DNA of 15,571 bases from Sphingomonas sp. (GCA_013812805.1 JACCSV010000250.1:1-15571); one strand, 5' to 3'; positions 6,120 to 13,519 are shown, numbered from the stretch's first letter. The notes: generated from the sequence alone by a model not told the origin. Numbers and translations: made by a program.

Positions 6120-6716
6120 ATGTCAATTGTCGCGCACTTGGAGCCGCTCAGTAAAGTCGTAGGCAATCGTCGGGGTGCTCCTCGATTAGTCCTGTATCTA
6201 GGGTCAATGTTGGGGCCCTGCGGCTCCAGAGCTGTGATCCACGATCTATCTTTCACCGGCTTGCTCTTCGAGTCCTCTGCTGATCTGAACACCGGCGACA
6301 TCATCGAAGTACATCTTCCCCAGATGGGGCCCACCAAGACGACGGTTGTCCGGCGGGACGGTACCTTGTTCGGTTGCCGGTTCGAGAGCGCAATCCCAAA
6401 AGCCATCGTGAGTGCCGCTCTGCTGCGTAGCGAGCCGCCTCGTAAGGTGCACCAGCGGGCGGAAAGAGGGCCAAGGTTAGACGAACAACCGTCCTCATCA
6501 GCTGGCGATCATGAACTTACTCACCGAGGTCTCTCGCCCGCACTCCGTCACTTGAGAGCACTTGGAATTGCAGCGCTGATTGTCGGCGGGTTGACGTACA
6601 TCCTGATGACCGCTGGAGTAGTTGCCCTAGGCCTAATAACCGCTGCCGTAGTATTGCTGTTTGCCCTTCTCGTGGGGTGGGGCTTTTGGGTTCTCGACAA
6701 CACTCTCGAAATTTAG
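6120..6716 (+). CDS. PilZ-domain c-di-GMP-binding protein with C-terminal membrane helices
   Basis: 198 residues, ATG preceded by GAGGAAC at a good distance. Residues ~16-102 are a PilZ domain carrying both halves of the c-di-GMP signature: RxxxR as R18-GAP-R22 and D/NxSxxG as D42-L-S44-FT-G47. The rest of the barrel follows (ADLNTGDIIEVHLPQMGP, then GTLFGCRFESAI). A polar linker (~103-140) leads to two hydrophobic helices: IAALIVGGLTYILMTAGVVA and GLITAAVVLLFALLVGWGFW (residues ~149-191). The protein should therefore sense the second messenger at the inner membrane, with a short C-terminal tail. PilZ proteins of this class act on motility, exopolysaccharide or cell-cycle outputs, but no target gene is adjacent. 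Domain assignment is strong; output unknown. Confidence 0.88.
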   Translation: MSIVAHLEPLSKVVGNRRGAPRLVLYLGSMLGPCGSRAVIHDLSFTGLLFESSADLNTGDIIEVHLPQMGPTKTTVVRRDGTLFGCRFESAIPKAIVSAALLRSEPPRKVHQRAERGPRLDEQPSSSAGDHELTHRGLSPALRHLRALGIAALIVGGLTYILMTAGVVALGLITAAVVLLFALLVGWGFWVLDNTLEI

Positions 6717-6881
6717 AAGCCACACGCAGCGAATTCACATTGTTGTTGTATCTGCTGCTTGCAGGCTGCCTTGCAGCACTGGGGTTTGCCATCTGGCGGC
6801 ATAAGGTCTCGCGGTGAACGCTGGACACCCGGTGGGTTAAGCTTGCCAGGCTCAATCGTTTCGACTGCGCGGGATCGACGC

Positions 6882-6911
6882 AGTGTCCGCAATGGGGTGG
6901 AAAGCGACGCT
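6882..6911. repeat. Palindromic dispersed repeat, degenerate copy
   Basis: GTGTCCGC - AATGGGGTGG - AAAGCGACGC: same order and spacing as the intact copies at 9265 and 9960, with several substitutions in the right arm. Confidence 0.6.
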
Positions 6912-6916
6912 CCGCC

Positions 6917-6946
6917 GATGTCCGTAAATGGGTGGGAAAGCAGTAT
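6917..6946. repeat. Palindromic dispersed repeat, degenerate copy
   Basis: GATGTCCGTAAATGGGTGGG followed by AAAGCAGTATG; tandem neighbour of the copy at 6882, same orientation. Confidence 0.55.
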
Positions 6947-7011
6947 GCTGGAAGGCATCTTATGTCCCGCTCAGAGGTTAGTTGGGTTGCAACCTCTAGG
7001 AGAGGAGACCC

Positions 7012-7968
7012 ATGACGGCGATCAACAGGTTCGCTTGGCCACCCTGTAGCGCGTGGAAGCAGCCGCGTTGGCACCACATGGCTCTACTCACCGCGATTGC
7101 TCTAACGTCGACAGCTCCGACCGCTGCTTCCCAAAGCTCCAGTAAACCGCCTGCGCAGGGTGAGTGGAGACTTGTGAACGAGGCGCTCGGGCGAGGTGGG
7201 AATACCCAGCCTGACGGAGTTCGCAGGTATTCCTTTCCTCGATCTGACCTCAAGGTCGGACTGGACGGGGTGACTATAAAGCCATCTTTGGCACTTGGAT
7301 CCTGGCTGGCGTTCCAGCCGATGGGCGATCACGTGATGGTCATGGGCGACCTCGTGCTCACCCACCAGGAAGTTAACCCCGTCATGACGGAGCTTTTGAG
7401 GGGCGGGATCACGGTAACCGCACTTCATAACCATCTCCTGCGCTCCTCTCCCGCAACGATGTATATGCATGTGAGGGGACACGGAGACCCCTGGAACCTT
7501 GCAGTGACGCTGCGAACCGCACTGTCGAAGTCGGCAACTCCGATGGAGGCACCCAAGCCCTCACAGGCTGGTCAACTCGACCTAAACACTGCCGCGCTGG
7601 ACCGCGTTATGGGTCGGCCCGGCAAGCAGGCGGGTGAGGTATATCAGTATGTCATCCCCAGGCCTGAAAAGCTGACCGATGGCGGAGCGCCAGCGCCAGC
7701 AAGCATGGGCACCGGCACCGTGCTCAACTTTCAGCCTTTAGGCGGCGGTCGCGCTGCCATAACCGGTGACTTCGTTCTACTAGGGACCGAGGTGGATCCC
7801 GTGTTGAAAGCGCTCCAAAACGCTAACATCGAAGTGACCGCACTCCATAACCACATGCTTGACGATCAACCCAGGCTCTTCTTCATGCATTTTTGGGCGC
7901 AAGGAGAGGCACAAGGGTTCGCAAGTGGGCTCAATTCGGCGCTGCGGCACGTCGCGCGGAAACAGTAG
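7012..7968 (+). CDS. DUF1259 (LppY/LpqO family) exported protein, two tandem domains
   Basis: 318 residues; the ATG follows AGGAGAGGAG closely. The N-terminus is unusual: 22 residues with several aromatic and basic residues precede the hydrophobic core MALLTAIALTSTAPTAAS (23-40), so either the signal has a long n-region or translation starts at Met23. The mature protein has two related DUF1259 domains, ~50-180 and ~195-312. Each ends with the same motif, VTALHNHLL (H139, H141) followed by MYMHVRGHG (H153, H157), and VTALHNHML (H279, H281) followed by FFMHFWAQG (H293). The conserved His clusters look like metal or substrate ligands, but the family has no established activity. It is followed 65 bp later by the chromate transporter on the same strand, so both may be one transcript and concern metal or oxyanion stress (inference). 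Family call is strong. Confidence 0.88.
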   Translation: MTAINRFAWPPCSAWKQPRWHHMALLTAIALTSTAPTAASQSSSKPPAQGEWRLVNEALGRGGNTQPDGVRRYSFPRSDLKVGLDGVTIKPSLALGSWLAFQPMGDHVMVMGDLVLTHQEVNPVMTELLRGGITVTALHNHLLRSSPATMYMHVRGHGDPWNLAVTLRTALSKSATPMEAPKPSQAGQLDLNTAALDRVMGRPGKQAGEVYQYVIPRPEKLTDGGAPAPASMGTGTVLNFQPLGGGRAAITGDFVLLGTEVDPVLKALQNANIEVTALHNHMLDDQPRLFFMHFWAQGEAQGFASGLNSALRHVARKQ

Positions 7969-8033
7969 CCGCTAGGACAGTCGATTGCCGAAGCAGGAAG
8001 TAATCCCTTCCGCCGGCGTAGTTCGGAGAGGGC

Positions 8034-9257
8034 ATGGATCCTGTAAAAGCGCCGAACTCGGGGGACCCAGGGGCAGCTTATCCGCCTGAGCTAACCTACT
8101 CGGCCTTATTCGTCCGCTTCCTGCGGTTCGGCTTCACGGCATTCGGTGGTCCGGTTGCGCAAATAGCCATGATCCGGCGCGAGCTTGTGGAGGAGGAGAA
8201 GTGGATCGGCAGCGCCAGCTTCAACAAGCTGCTGGCCGTAATGCAGGTGCTGCCCGGACCTGAGGCGCACGAGCTTTGTGTTCATCTGGGCATACGAGCG
8301 AAAGGCCGCATTGGAGGTCTCCTCGCGGGGCTTGGCTTCATGCTCCCCGGCTTCATTCTGATGCTCGCTCTGGCATGGCTCTACACGCGGTTGAGGATTG
8401 AGGGCACAGTTCTCGGCGCCCTGTTTCTCGGCGTTCAGGCTGCCGTTCTGGCGATCATCTTGCGGGCCGTGCACCGCATCGGTGAGCACATCCTCCTCGA
8501 CCGCTGGCTCTGGGCTGCTGCTTTAGCATCTGCCGTCGCCTCGCTGCTCGGGGTCAGCTTCTGGATCGTGCTACCAGCGGCCGGTGCAGCTTACGCCTTG
8601 GTCTCGTCTAGGCGCTACTGGATGGTCGCCCTTGTGCTGGCCCTTGCCCTGCTTGCCGCAACGCTTTCGATGACCGGCGAGGGTAGCTCGGCACTGATCG
8701 ATGGCGCGACGACGCAAATCGCCCCAACTACATTGGCTCTGTTCTGGGCGGGGCTGAAGGGCGGGCTGCTTACGTTTGGCGGAGCCTACACGGCCATCCC
8801 GTTCATTCGGAACGATACGGTTGACCGAGGCTGGATGACCGATGCTCAGTTCCTCGACGGCCTTGCGCTTTCGGGGATCCTGCCAGCACCGCTCGTCATC
8901 TTCGCGACGTTTGTAGGGTGGATAAGCGGGGGACCTGCCGGCGCTCTCGCGATGACGGCCGGGATGTTCTTGCCAGCGTTTGCCTTCTCTCTTGTCCTCT
9001 ATGATCGATTGGAGGCCATTGCTGAGCACAAGCGCTTGCAGATGTTCTTGGCTGGCGTAGCGGCAGGAGTGGTCGGCGTGATCGTTGTAACACTTATTGA
9101 CCTTGTGCGGGCCGGTGTTGCCCGAACCCCGAACCTCACCGTGAGCATCATTATCTTCGCGGTGGCACTGGCGGTCATGTATCGATGGAAGAGCAAGCTC
9201 AGCACTCCAGTGGTTCTTGCGCTCGGAGCCGCTGCCGGGGCATTAGCGCTGCGGTAA
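8034..9257 (+). CDS. chrA: Chromate transporter, ChrA/CHR family
   Basis: 407 residues with two homologous halves, as in long-chain CHR proteins. Half one has FLRFGFTAFGGPVAQIAMIR (~29-48), the charged loop RELVEEEKWIG and the signature LPGPEAHELCVHLG (~73-86). Half two repeats it with GGLLTFGGAYTAIPFIRN, DRGWMTDAQFLDGLALSG and ILPAPLVIFATFVGW. About ten to twelve hydrophobic segments fill the rest. CHR proteins export chromate from the cytoplasm using the membrane potential or proton gradient and confer chromate resistance; the sulfate-like substrate is inferred from the family. Start ATG has GGAGAGGGC just upstream. There is no chrB regulator nearby; the DUF1259 gene is the upstream neighbour. 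Length and motifs are normal, with no sign of damage. A palindromic repeat begins 8 bp after the stop. Confidence 0.93.
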   Translation: MDPVKAPNSGDPGAAYPPELTYSALFVRFLRFGFTAFGGPVAQIAMIRRELVEEEKWIGSASFNKLLAVMQVLPGPEAHELCVHLGIRAKGRIGGLLAGLGFMLPGFILMLALAWLYTRLRIEGTVLGALFLGVQAAVLAIILRAVHRIGEHILLDRWLWAAALASAVASLLGVSFWIVLPAAGAAYALVSSRRYWMVALVLALALLAATLSMTGEGSSALIDGATTQIAPTTLALFWAGLKGGLLTFGGAYTAIPFIRNDTVDRGWMTDAQFLDGLALSGILPAPLVIFATFVGWISGGPAGALAMTAGMFLPAFAFSLVLYDRLEAIAEHKRLQMFLAGVAAGVVGVIVVTLIDLVRAGVARTPNLTVSIIIFAVALAVMYRWKSKLSTPVVLALGAAAGALALR

Positions 9258-9264
9258 TAGAGCT

Positions 9265-9294
9265 AATGTCCGCTTTGGATCGAAAGCAGACATT
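9265..9294. repeat. Palindromic dispersed repeat, nearly intact
   Basis: Arms AATGTCCGCTTT and AAAGCAGACATT (11 of 12 pair) around GGATCG. It lies directly after chrA and ahead of the CAP-domain gene, and pairs with the perfect copy at 9960 on the other side of that gene. Confidence 0.9.
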
Positions 9295-9412
9295 TGAAAG
9301 ACCGGTGTCCTGGACCGGACGGGGTGCCGCAGATTAGCAGAAACTTCATCCGCCCGCCTTTGCCGCTTTTTAGCATTGGCTGCTCAATGTTGGCGAGCGT
9401 ATATCTGCCCAG

Positions 9413-9949
9413 ATGATGTCCTGGCTCGCACTCGTGGCCCTGACCGTGCTGCCACCGCAATCTGTAGCACCACCGCCCGTCGTGTCGTTAGACCCCGTCT
9501 CAAGACAGCTGCTGGACGCGCACAACCGCGAGCGTGCGATGATTGGAGCTCCGTCATTGCAATGGGACCCGAACCTTGCCCGTGCAGCGATCTCGTATGG
9601 CCCGGCCTTGGCCGCCGCCGGGCGCCTCCAGCACTCGCCCAGGGAAAGCCGACCGGGGCAACGTGAAAACCTCTGGCGGGGGACGTCCCACGCCTATTTG
9701 CCCGCGCAGATGGTTGCAAGCTGGGCCGACGAGAAGCGCTACTTTCGCCCGGGTGTCTTCCCCGCGGTAAGCACGACTGGCGATTGGCTCAGCGTCTCGC
9801 ATTACACGCAGATGATTTGGCCGACGACGACGCGCGTTGGCTGCGGGGTCTACCGGACGCCGCAATGGGATTATCTCATCTGCCGCTACTCGCCCCCCGG
9901 TAACGTAGACGGCAGGACGGTCGGAGTCAGTCCAGGGGAGCGAGGTTAA
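9413..9949 (+). CDS. CAP-domain (SCP/PR-1 family) secreted protein
   Basis: 178 residues, with a hydrophobic N-terminal signal segment (WLALVALTVLPPQSVA). A CAP fold follows: LLDAHNRERAMIGAPSLQWD is helix 1, and the four cavity residues are all present, H74 (RLQHSP), E85 (RENLW), E107 (WADEK) and H130 (SHYTQMIW). The CAP signature SHYTQMIWPTTTRVGCGV and the terminal block YLICRYSPPGNVDG are clear; C144 and C157 can form the usual disulfide. Bacterial CAP proteins are extracellular or periplasmic with roles still debated (lipid binding, protease-like activity). Start is the first of two adjacent ATGs; no strong ribosome-binding site is seen. The gene is an isolated unit flanked on both sides by copies of the palindromic repeat, which suggests it came in as a cassette. 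Confidence 0.88.
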   Translation: MMSWLALVALTVLPPQSVAPPPVVSLDPVSRQLLDAHNRERAMIGAPSLQWDPNLARAAISYGPALAAAGRLQHSPRESRPGQRENLWRGTSHAYLPAQMVASWADEKRYFRPGVFPAVSTTGDWLSVSHYTQMIWPTTTRVGCGVYRTPQWDYLICRYSPPGNVDGRTVGVSPGERG

Positions 9950-9959
9950 CCACCGCCAT

Positions 9960-9989
9960 AATGTCCGCTTTGGGTGGAAAGCGGACATT
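9960..9989. repeat. Palindromic dispersed repeat, perfect copy
   Basis: Arms AATGTCCGCTTT and AAAGCGGACATT pair perfectly (13 bp with the flanking T/A) around GGGTGG. It forms the edge at which the DUF4142 gene is cut: the minus-strand frame reads RHKL and then MSAFHPKRTLW, which is the translated repeat. Confidence 0.95.
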
Positions 9990-10228
9990 AGCTTGTGCCT
10001 GCTGAGCCACCGCCCTTGGTCGCGGATCATCTCCCGAGCGAAGGCGCGGACGGTTTTATTCCTGCTCTTGGCAAGGGCCTGCTTGCCGGCGGCAATATCA
10101 ATTAAGCCGGCGGTGTAGGCGATATGCGCAATTTGTGGGTCAGTTGGGTGAACGGGGCCATGTGGCATTGCGGGTCCGGCGAGCGCTAGCGTTGCCGCTC
10201 CCATGCTAATTGTGACTATTCTGATCAT
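9990..10228 (-). pseudogene. DUF4142 protein, 3'-truncated at a palindromic repeat
   Basis: The ATG follows GAGGAG at good spacing. The frame gives a signal peptide (MIRIVTISMGAATLALAG, cleavage near PAMPHG) and the first part of a DUF4142 domain: HPTDPQIAHIAYTAGLIDIA, then AGKQALAKSRNKTVRAFARE and MIRDQ (residues 28-71). Intact members continue for roughly another 80-100 residues of ferritin-like helices. Here homology stops and after GRWLSRHKL the frame enters the repeat at 9989. It stays open for a further ~145 codons, antisense through the CAP gene, to a stop at 9554, so a chimeric 224-aa product is formally possible. It lies 71 bp downstream of the sigma-factor gene on the same strand, the usual neighbour as I recall it, so it was probably part of that operon. 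Probably inactive. Confidence 0.72.
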
Positions 10229-10299
10229 GCTAAACTCCTCAGTCCCGGAGGGGACGTCGGCCGTTTGATGCCACGCCGCGCTAAAGGTTCCTCGCGAAG

Positions 10300-10992
10300 C
10301 TAACCGCTTTTGCAAAAGGCCCGCACCACCCGCTCCGTAATCGCTTCGCAATCGGTTCCCGCGAAGGGGAAGGCGCCGTCGAGCGCAGATTTCACTTCGG
10401 GAGCCAAGTCATCCTGCAACCTTCTCTTGGCGCGAAGAAGCCGCGTCTTGACGGTTGCCTGAGCGATCCCAAGCACATCTGAAGCTTCCGCCACACTCAG
10501 TCCTTCGATCTCGCGAAGAACAAACACCAGCCGGAACGCATCGGGCAGACGCCCGATTGCTTGCTCGATCAGTATGCGCAGTTGTTCTCGCGCCAACGAG
10601 CCGTCGGGCGAAAGTCCGCTGGTCGATCCACGCATCAGCTTTTCCCGATATTCGTCGATGTCCGTCACTTTATTCTCGTTAAGATGGGCGCGCCGCCGCC
10701 TCCCCGCGCGGCATCTTCCCAGTGCTTCATTGATTGCGATGCGCGTCAGCCATGTCGAAAGCGTCGAACGAGCCTCGAAGCTCGCGATTGCTGCAAAGGC
10801 CCTTAGATACGTGCTCTGCACCACGTCTTCCGATTCTGTGCGATCCTTGAGTATGCTCCAGGCTGCACGAAACAGGCGTTGGTTGTTGCGGGTGGTCACG
10901 AGGCGCACCGCCTCCGGATCGCGAATCTCGATGAGGCGGGCCAGAGCGCGATCATCGTACGATTCATAGTCGAGCTTTGGCTGCGTGGTCAC
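10300..10992 (-). CDS. ECF-type RNA polymerase sigma factor
   Basis: 230 residues when started at the GTG that has AGAGGA eight bases upstream; a TTG six codons earlier is the alternative and would place that purine box inside the gene. Region 2 is LFRAAWSILKDRTESEDVVQ followed by STYLRAFAAIASFEARSTLS and TWLTRIAINEAL, containing the D-x-x-Q helix that binds core polymerase and the '-10' reading helix. A linker (~95-135) rich in Arg, Asp and Ser leads to region 4: AIGRLPDAFRLVFVLREIEG and LSVAEASDVLGIAQATVKTR, with the helix-turn-helix that reads the -35 element. A C-terminal extension of ~35 residues contains two Cys (FPFAGTDC and AFCKSG). No anti-sigma gene is adjacent. The following gene on the strand is the truncated DUF4142 gene. 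A stress-responsive sigma factor is the reasonable inference; its regulon is unknown. Confidence 0.9.
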   Translation of the reverse strand: MTTQPKLDYESYDDRALARLIEIRDPEAVRLVTTRNNQRLFRAAWSILKDRTESEDVVQSTYLRAFAAIASFEARSTLSTWLTRIAINEALGRCRAGRRRRAHLNENKVTDIDEYREKLMRGSTSGLSPDGSLAREQLRILIEQAIGRLPDAFRLVFVLREIEGLSVAEASDVLGIAQATVKTRLLRAKRRLQDDLAPEVKSALDGAFPFAGTDCEAITERVVRAFCKSG

Positions 10993-11555
10993 TTCGTGCG
11001 TCCTCTTCAAACACTGAGATGCCGCAGATCGCTAAGGGTTCCCCATTCCTCGCCTCCCGAGGCCGCGGGAGGCCTCCTGCAAGCGCCTGAAGACGCATTT
11101 GCCCAAACCGTGAGGACCAAATGCCAAAACGTGATCAACCTGAAAGATCGCGCAGAACCCTCTTCTTGCACTTCTTAGCCACCGAGCGGCTCCTTGATCC
11201 TTCCGCACCCTTCGATCGCTCCGCTGATCTGCTTTGAACAGCCGTAAGTGAGAAGCACGAGCTTCATCGCTGAACTGACGTCCGCTTACGGGTGCCGCGA
11301 AGGCGGCTGGCAGCGACCGATTTGGGCGCAAAGCGGCCATCTGCCGAATGTCCGCAATGGGTCGAAAGCAGACACGGGGCTAATGTCTGGAAGGGGTGGG
11401 AAGCAGACGTTCTAGTCCTCGTCGCTGTATCCCTCGATGAGGTCGAGGGAGTTGGTGCAGTAGCAATAGTTAAGTGAGATCAGACTTTAGTGGCTGGTCG
11501 GGCGTTGGGGCGCCGTCTATCATTGCTACAAAGGTGGCATCACAGGTGACGGACG
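10993..11555. other. Gene-free stretch rich in decayed palindromic repeats
   Basis: Upstream region of the sigma factor on one side and of the 137-aa gene on the other. From 11276 to 11411 it contains at least three diverged copies of the palindromic repeat, listed separately. The open frames across it (for example the minus frame 11032-11340) largely read through repeat sequence and are not credible genes. Confidence 0.6.
11276..11411. repeat. Cluster of degenerate palindromic repeats
   Basis: Recognisable pieces are GACGTCCGCTTACGGGTG at 11277, GATTTGGGCGCAAAGCGGCC near 11319, a fuller copy AATGTCCGC...GGGTCGAAAGCAGACA at 11347-11374, and AATGTCTGG...GGTGGGAAGCAGACGTT at 11382-11411. All are in the same orientation, head to tail. 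Confidence 0.7.
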
Positions 11556-11969
11556 ATGCGATCGCTTGAAGGATGGCGACTTGCGGAAGGCCCGGCAGTT
11601 GAACTGTTCCGGTATGACCCGGGGCAGGAGCCCACGCCGCAGGACATCGAGCAATTTCTGGCCGGTGCGAAAATAGGACCACCCCCGCTACCGTTTCAAA
11701 CTTGGCGGTATTTGTTGCGCAACAAACACCAGACAGTGTCATGGTTGGTGGACTACATCAGGTGCGAGGTTGAATACCTGCGCACCAACTTTGTCCGCGG
11801 CGACAGGTCCTTCTACTTGGTCCTTTTGGAGCACATGGCGACCGGGGATCGGTCGGTCGCATTCCGGTTGAGCAATTCAGGGTTGGGCTGGCCTGCGGAA
11901 TGGACAGTATCGCTACGCCGCGTGCGAAGTGACGGCGACGACGAGCACTTCTTGTGCGCGGAAAATTAG
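11556..11969 (+). CDS. Hypothetical protein, 137 aa
   Basis: ATG start with AGGTGACGG a few bases upstream. I do not recognise the family. The sequence is soluble-looking, with no signal peptide or membrane segment. It opens MRSLEGWRLAEGPAVELFRY, continues with a Pro-rich patch (AGAKIGPPPLPFQTW) and a helix TVSWLVDYIRCEVEYLRTNF, and ends in strands FYLVLLEHMATGDRSVAFRL and a polar tail RRVRSDGDDEHFLCAEN. Third-position GC is lower than in neighbouring genes in several stretches (ATTTGTTGCGCAACAAACAC), which hints at foreign origin or low expression. It is bounded upstream by the repeat cluster and downstream by a 7-bp hairpin (11974-11993). Real gene probable but not certain. Confidence 0.5.
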   Translation: MRSLEGWRLAEGPAVELFRYDPGQEPTPQDIEQFLAGAKIGPPPLPFQTWRYLLRNKHQTVSWLVDYIRCEVEYLRTNFVRGDRSFYLVLLEHMATGDRSVAFRLSNSGLGWPAEWTVSLRRVRSDGDDEHFLCAEN

Positions 11970-11973
11970 AGCT

Positions 11974-11993
11974 GCTGGGTGCGATAACCCAGC
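11974..11993 (+). terminator. Small hairpin after the 137-aa gene
   Basis: Arms GCTGGGT / ACCCAGC with loop GCGATA, five bases after the stop codon. No T-run follows, so termination is only suggested by position. Confidence 0.35.
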
Positions 11994-12057
11994 GGCGACT
12001 CGGCTGAATGTTGTGGGGGCGGTTGAAGCCGGCCGCCGATCCACGCAAGCCGGTAGC

Positions 12058-12189
12058 ATGGCGCATTCGGAGAATCCCTCCTCGCTCACGCACCCTGGCC
12101 GCGCGATCGAGTGGAAAAGCGCGGGTATGGCGGGAGCCTGGATCTACGACCGATTTCGGCAATGGCAGGCCGTAACAAAGGGGGCGTAA
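12058..12189 (+). CDS. Possible 43-aa protein ahead of the SLC13 permease
   Basis: Frame from ATG: MAHSENPSSLTHPGRAIEWK, then SAGMAGAWIYDRFRQWQAVT and KGA, ending four bases before the permease start, which would allow translational coupling. No ribosome-binding site is obvious and the family is not recognised. It might be a leader peptide or chance. Confidence 0.3.
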   Translation: MAHSENPSSLTHPGRAIEWKSAGMAGAWIYDRFRQWQAVTKGA

Positions 12190-12193
12190 GCGC

Positions 12194-13519
12194 GTGAGCT
12201 CAGATCAGGTCGTCACTCTAATCGTGCTGGTCGCTGTTGTTGGGGCGCTCATCTGGGACAAGGTCCGCTCAGATGTCGTCGCCCTAACGGGCGCGGCTGT
12301 ACTGCTCGTTGGCGGGATCGTTCGGCCGAGCGAGGTGCAAAGCGCGTTCGCGAGCCCAGCAATCATCACACTCGCATCCTTATTCGTCATCGCATACGCG
12401 ATGGAGCTGTCTGGCCTGCTCGACGAAGCCATCGACCGCGTGGTTCGGCTTTGTCGGCGCATCGGCGCCGGGGGGCTTTGGGTGCTGATTGGTATCTCGG
12501 GGGCGGCGTCGGCCTTTCTCAACAACACCCCCATCGTGGTCCTGGCGGCACCGGTGGTTCGTGACGTGGCAAGATCGCTCAATCGTTCGCCGCGTTGCTA
12601 CTTAATTCCGCTGTCCTACACTGTTGTTCTGGGTGGTTGCTGTACCTTGATCGGAACATCGACGAACCTCCTAGTCAATGACATGGCTGCAGTTGCCGGC
12701 CAACCGCGCTTCGGCATCTTCGAGATCACGCCCGTTGGCCTCGCCGTCTCTCTGGTTGGCGGCCTTTACCTGATGCTGTTCAGCTCGCGGCTCATTAGCC
12801 CTGTGGGTGGCAAGGATCTCGACAGTGTCGAGGAAGCGACCAACGCCGCTGAGCACTTCTACGAACCTGGCCTAGCTGGCGGCTTAGTTGGATCGGCGCA
12901 GCCTTTCGCCAAGAGAGACACACTTCGTCCGCTCGCAGCGTTCCTGTCGTCGACCGTCTTCGTGGTAGTGGTGGCCTTAGCCGCATTCGATGTCGCGGAC
13001 ATCGCAGCTTGCGCCTTTGCCGGCGCGATCCTTCTTATCTTAATGCGCGTGATCACTGCCGACGAGGCTTATAACGGGCTTAGGGCCGACGTGCTGATGC
13101 TGATTGCCGGCATGGTGGTGCTCGGCATTGCTCTCGAAGAGACGGGGCTTGCGAGCGATGCCACCGAGGCGCTCATCGGGTCAATGCACAACATGAGCCC
13201 ACTACTAGCGCTAGTAATCCTTTATGGCGTGACGCTTGTCGCAACCGAGATCCTGTCGAACGCGACGGTCGCGGTACTGTTCACGCCGGTCGCGGTGTCA
13301 ATGGCCGAGGCTTTTGGTGCCAATCCGCGCCCTTTCCTAGTGGCGGTGATGATAGCTGCCAGCGCGGCCTTTGCGACGCCGTTCGGCTACCAGACCAATG
13401 TGATCGTCTATCAAATGGGCGGCTATAACTACCTCGATTTTGTCAAGATCGGCATCCCGCTGAACCTCATTACCTGGGCCGCAGCGATTGTCGCGATCCA
13501 GTTCTATTTTCCGTTTTGA
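12194..13519 (+). CDS. SLC13/DASS-type anion permease lacking the cytoplasmic RCK insert
   Basis: 441 residues, GTG start behind AAAGGGGGC. The two halves of the DASS/CitT-like fold are clear, each with a re-entrant hairpin: SAFLNNTPIVVLAAPVV (N110, N111, T112, P113) plus LIGTSTNLLVN (155-158 TSTN) in half one, and ATEILSNATVAVLFTPVAVS plus FATPFGYQTNVIVY in half two. These SNT/NNT motifs bind sodium and the anion. About eleven hydrophobic helices are present. Related SLC13 permeases with RCK_C/TrkA_C domains are near 590 residues; here the central cytoplasmic part is a short polar linker (KDLDSVEEATNAAEHFYEPG, about 210-235). So the insert is absent, although the linker begins in the style of those proteins. 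Substrate cannot be told (sulfate, dicarboxylate or other oxyanion). It is followed by repeat-containing DNA; no partner gene. Confidence 0.85.
   Translation: MSSDQVVTLIVLVAVVGALIWDKVRSDVVALTGAAVLLVGGIVRPSEVQSAFASPAIITLASLFVIAYAMELSGLLDEAIDRVVRLCRRIGAGGLWVLIGISGAASAFLNNTPIVVLAAPVVRDVARSLNRSPRCYLIPLSYTVVLGGCCTLIGTSTNLLVNDMAAVAGQPRFGIFEITPVGLAVSLVGGLYLMLFSSRLISPVGGKDLDSVEEATNAAEHFYEPGLAGGLVGSAQPFAKRDTLRPLAAFLSSTVFVVVVALAAFDVADIAACAFAGAILLILMRVITADEAYNGLRADVLMLIAGMVVLGIALEETGLASDATEALIGSMHNMSPLLALVILYGVTLVATEILSNATVAVLFTPVAVSMAEAFGANPRPFLVAVMIAASAAFATPFGYQTNVIVYQMGGYNYLDFVKIGIPLNLITWAAAIVAIQFYFPF

Larger units (their letters stand above)
6717..7011. other. Intergenic region with two decayed palindromic repeats
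   Basis: No convincing gene. It contains two diverged copies of the window's palindromic repeat (6882-6911 and 6917-6946) and the upstream region of the DUF1259 gene, ending in AGGAGAGGAG just before its start codon. Confidence 0.5.

Noticed and set aside
6735..6818. Hydrophobic plus-strand peptide (LLLYLLLAGCLAALGFAIWR) after the PilZ gene
   Set aside because: No ATG or GTG, no ribosome-binding site, and the frame starts inside the PilZ gene; probably chance.
6713..6958. Cys-rich minus-strand frame (CCKAACKQQ, then CEFAACGF)
   Set aside because: The Cys run comes from CAG/GCA-rich DNA, it crosses two repeat copies and has no start signal.
9554..9989. Long minus-strand extension of the DUF4142 frame through the CAP gene
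   Set aside because: Antisense to a well supported CAP gene; the open frame is explained by high GC content, so only the 5' part is annotated.
11032..11340. 102-aa minus frame upstream of the sigma factor
   Set aside because: It reads through decayed palindromic repeats, overlaps nothing conserved and has no ribosome-binding site.
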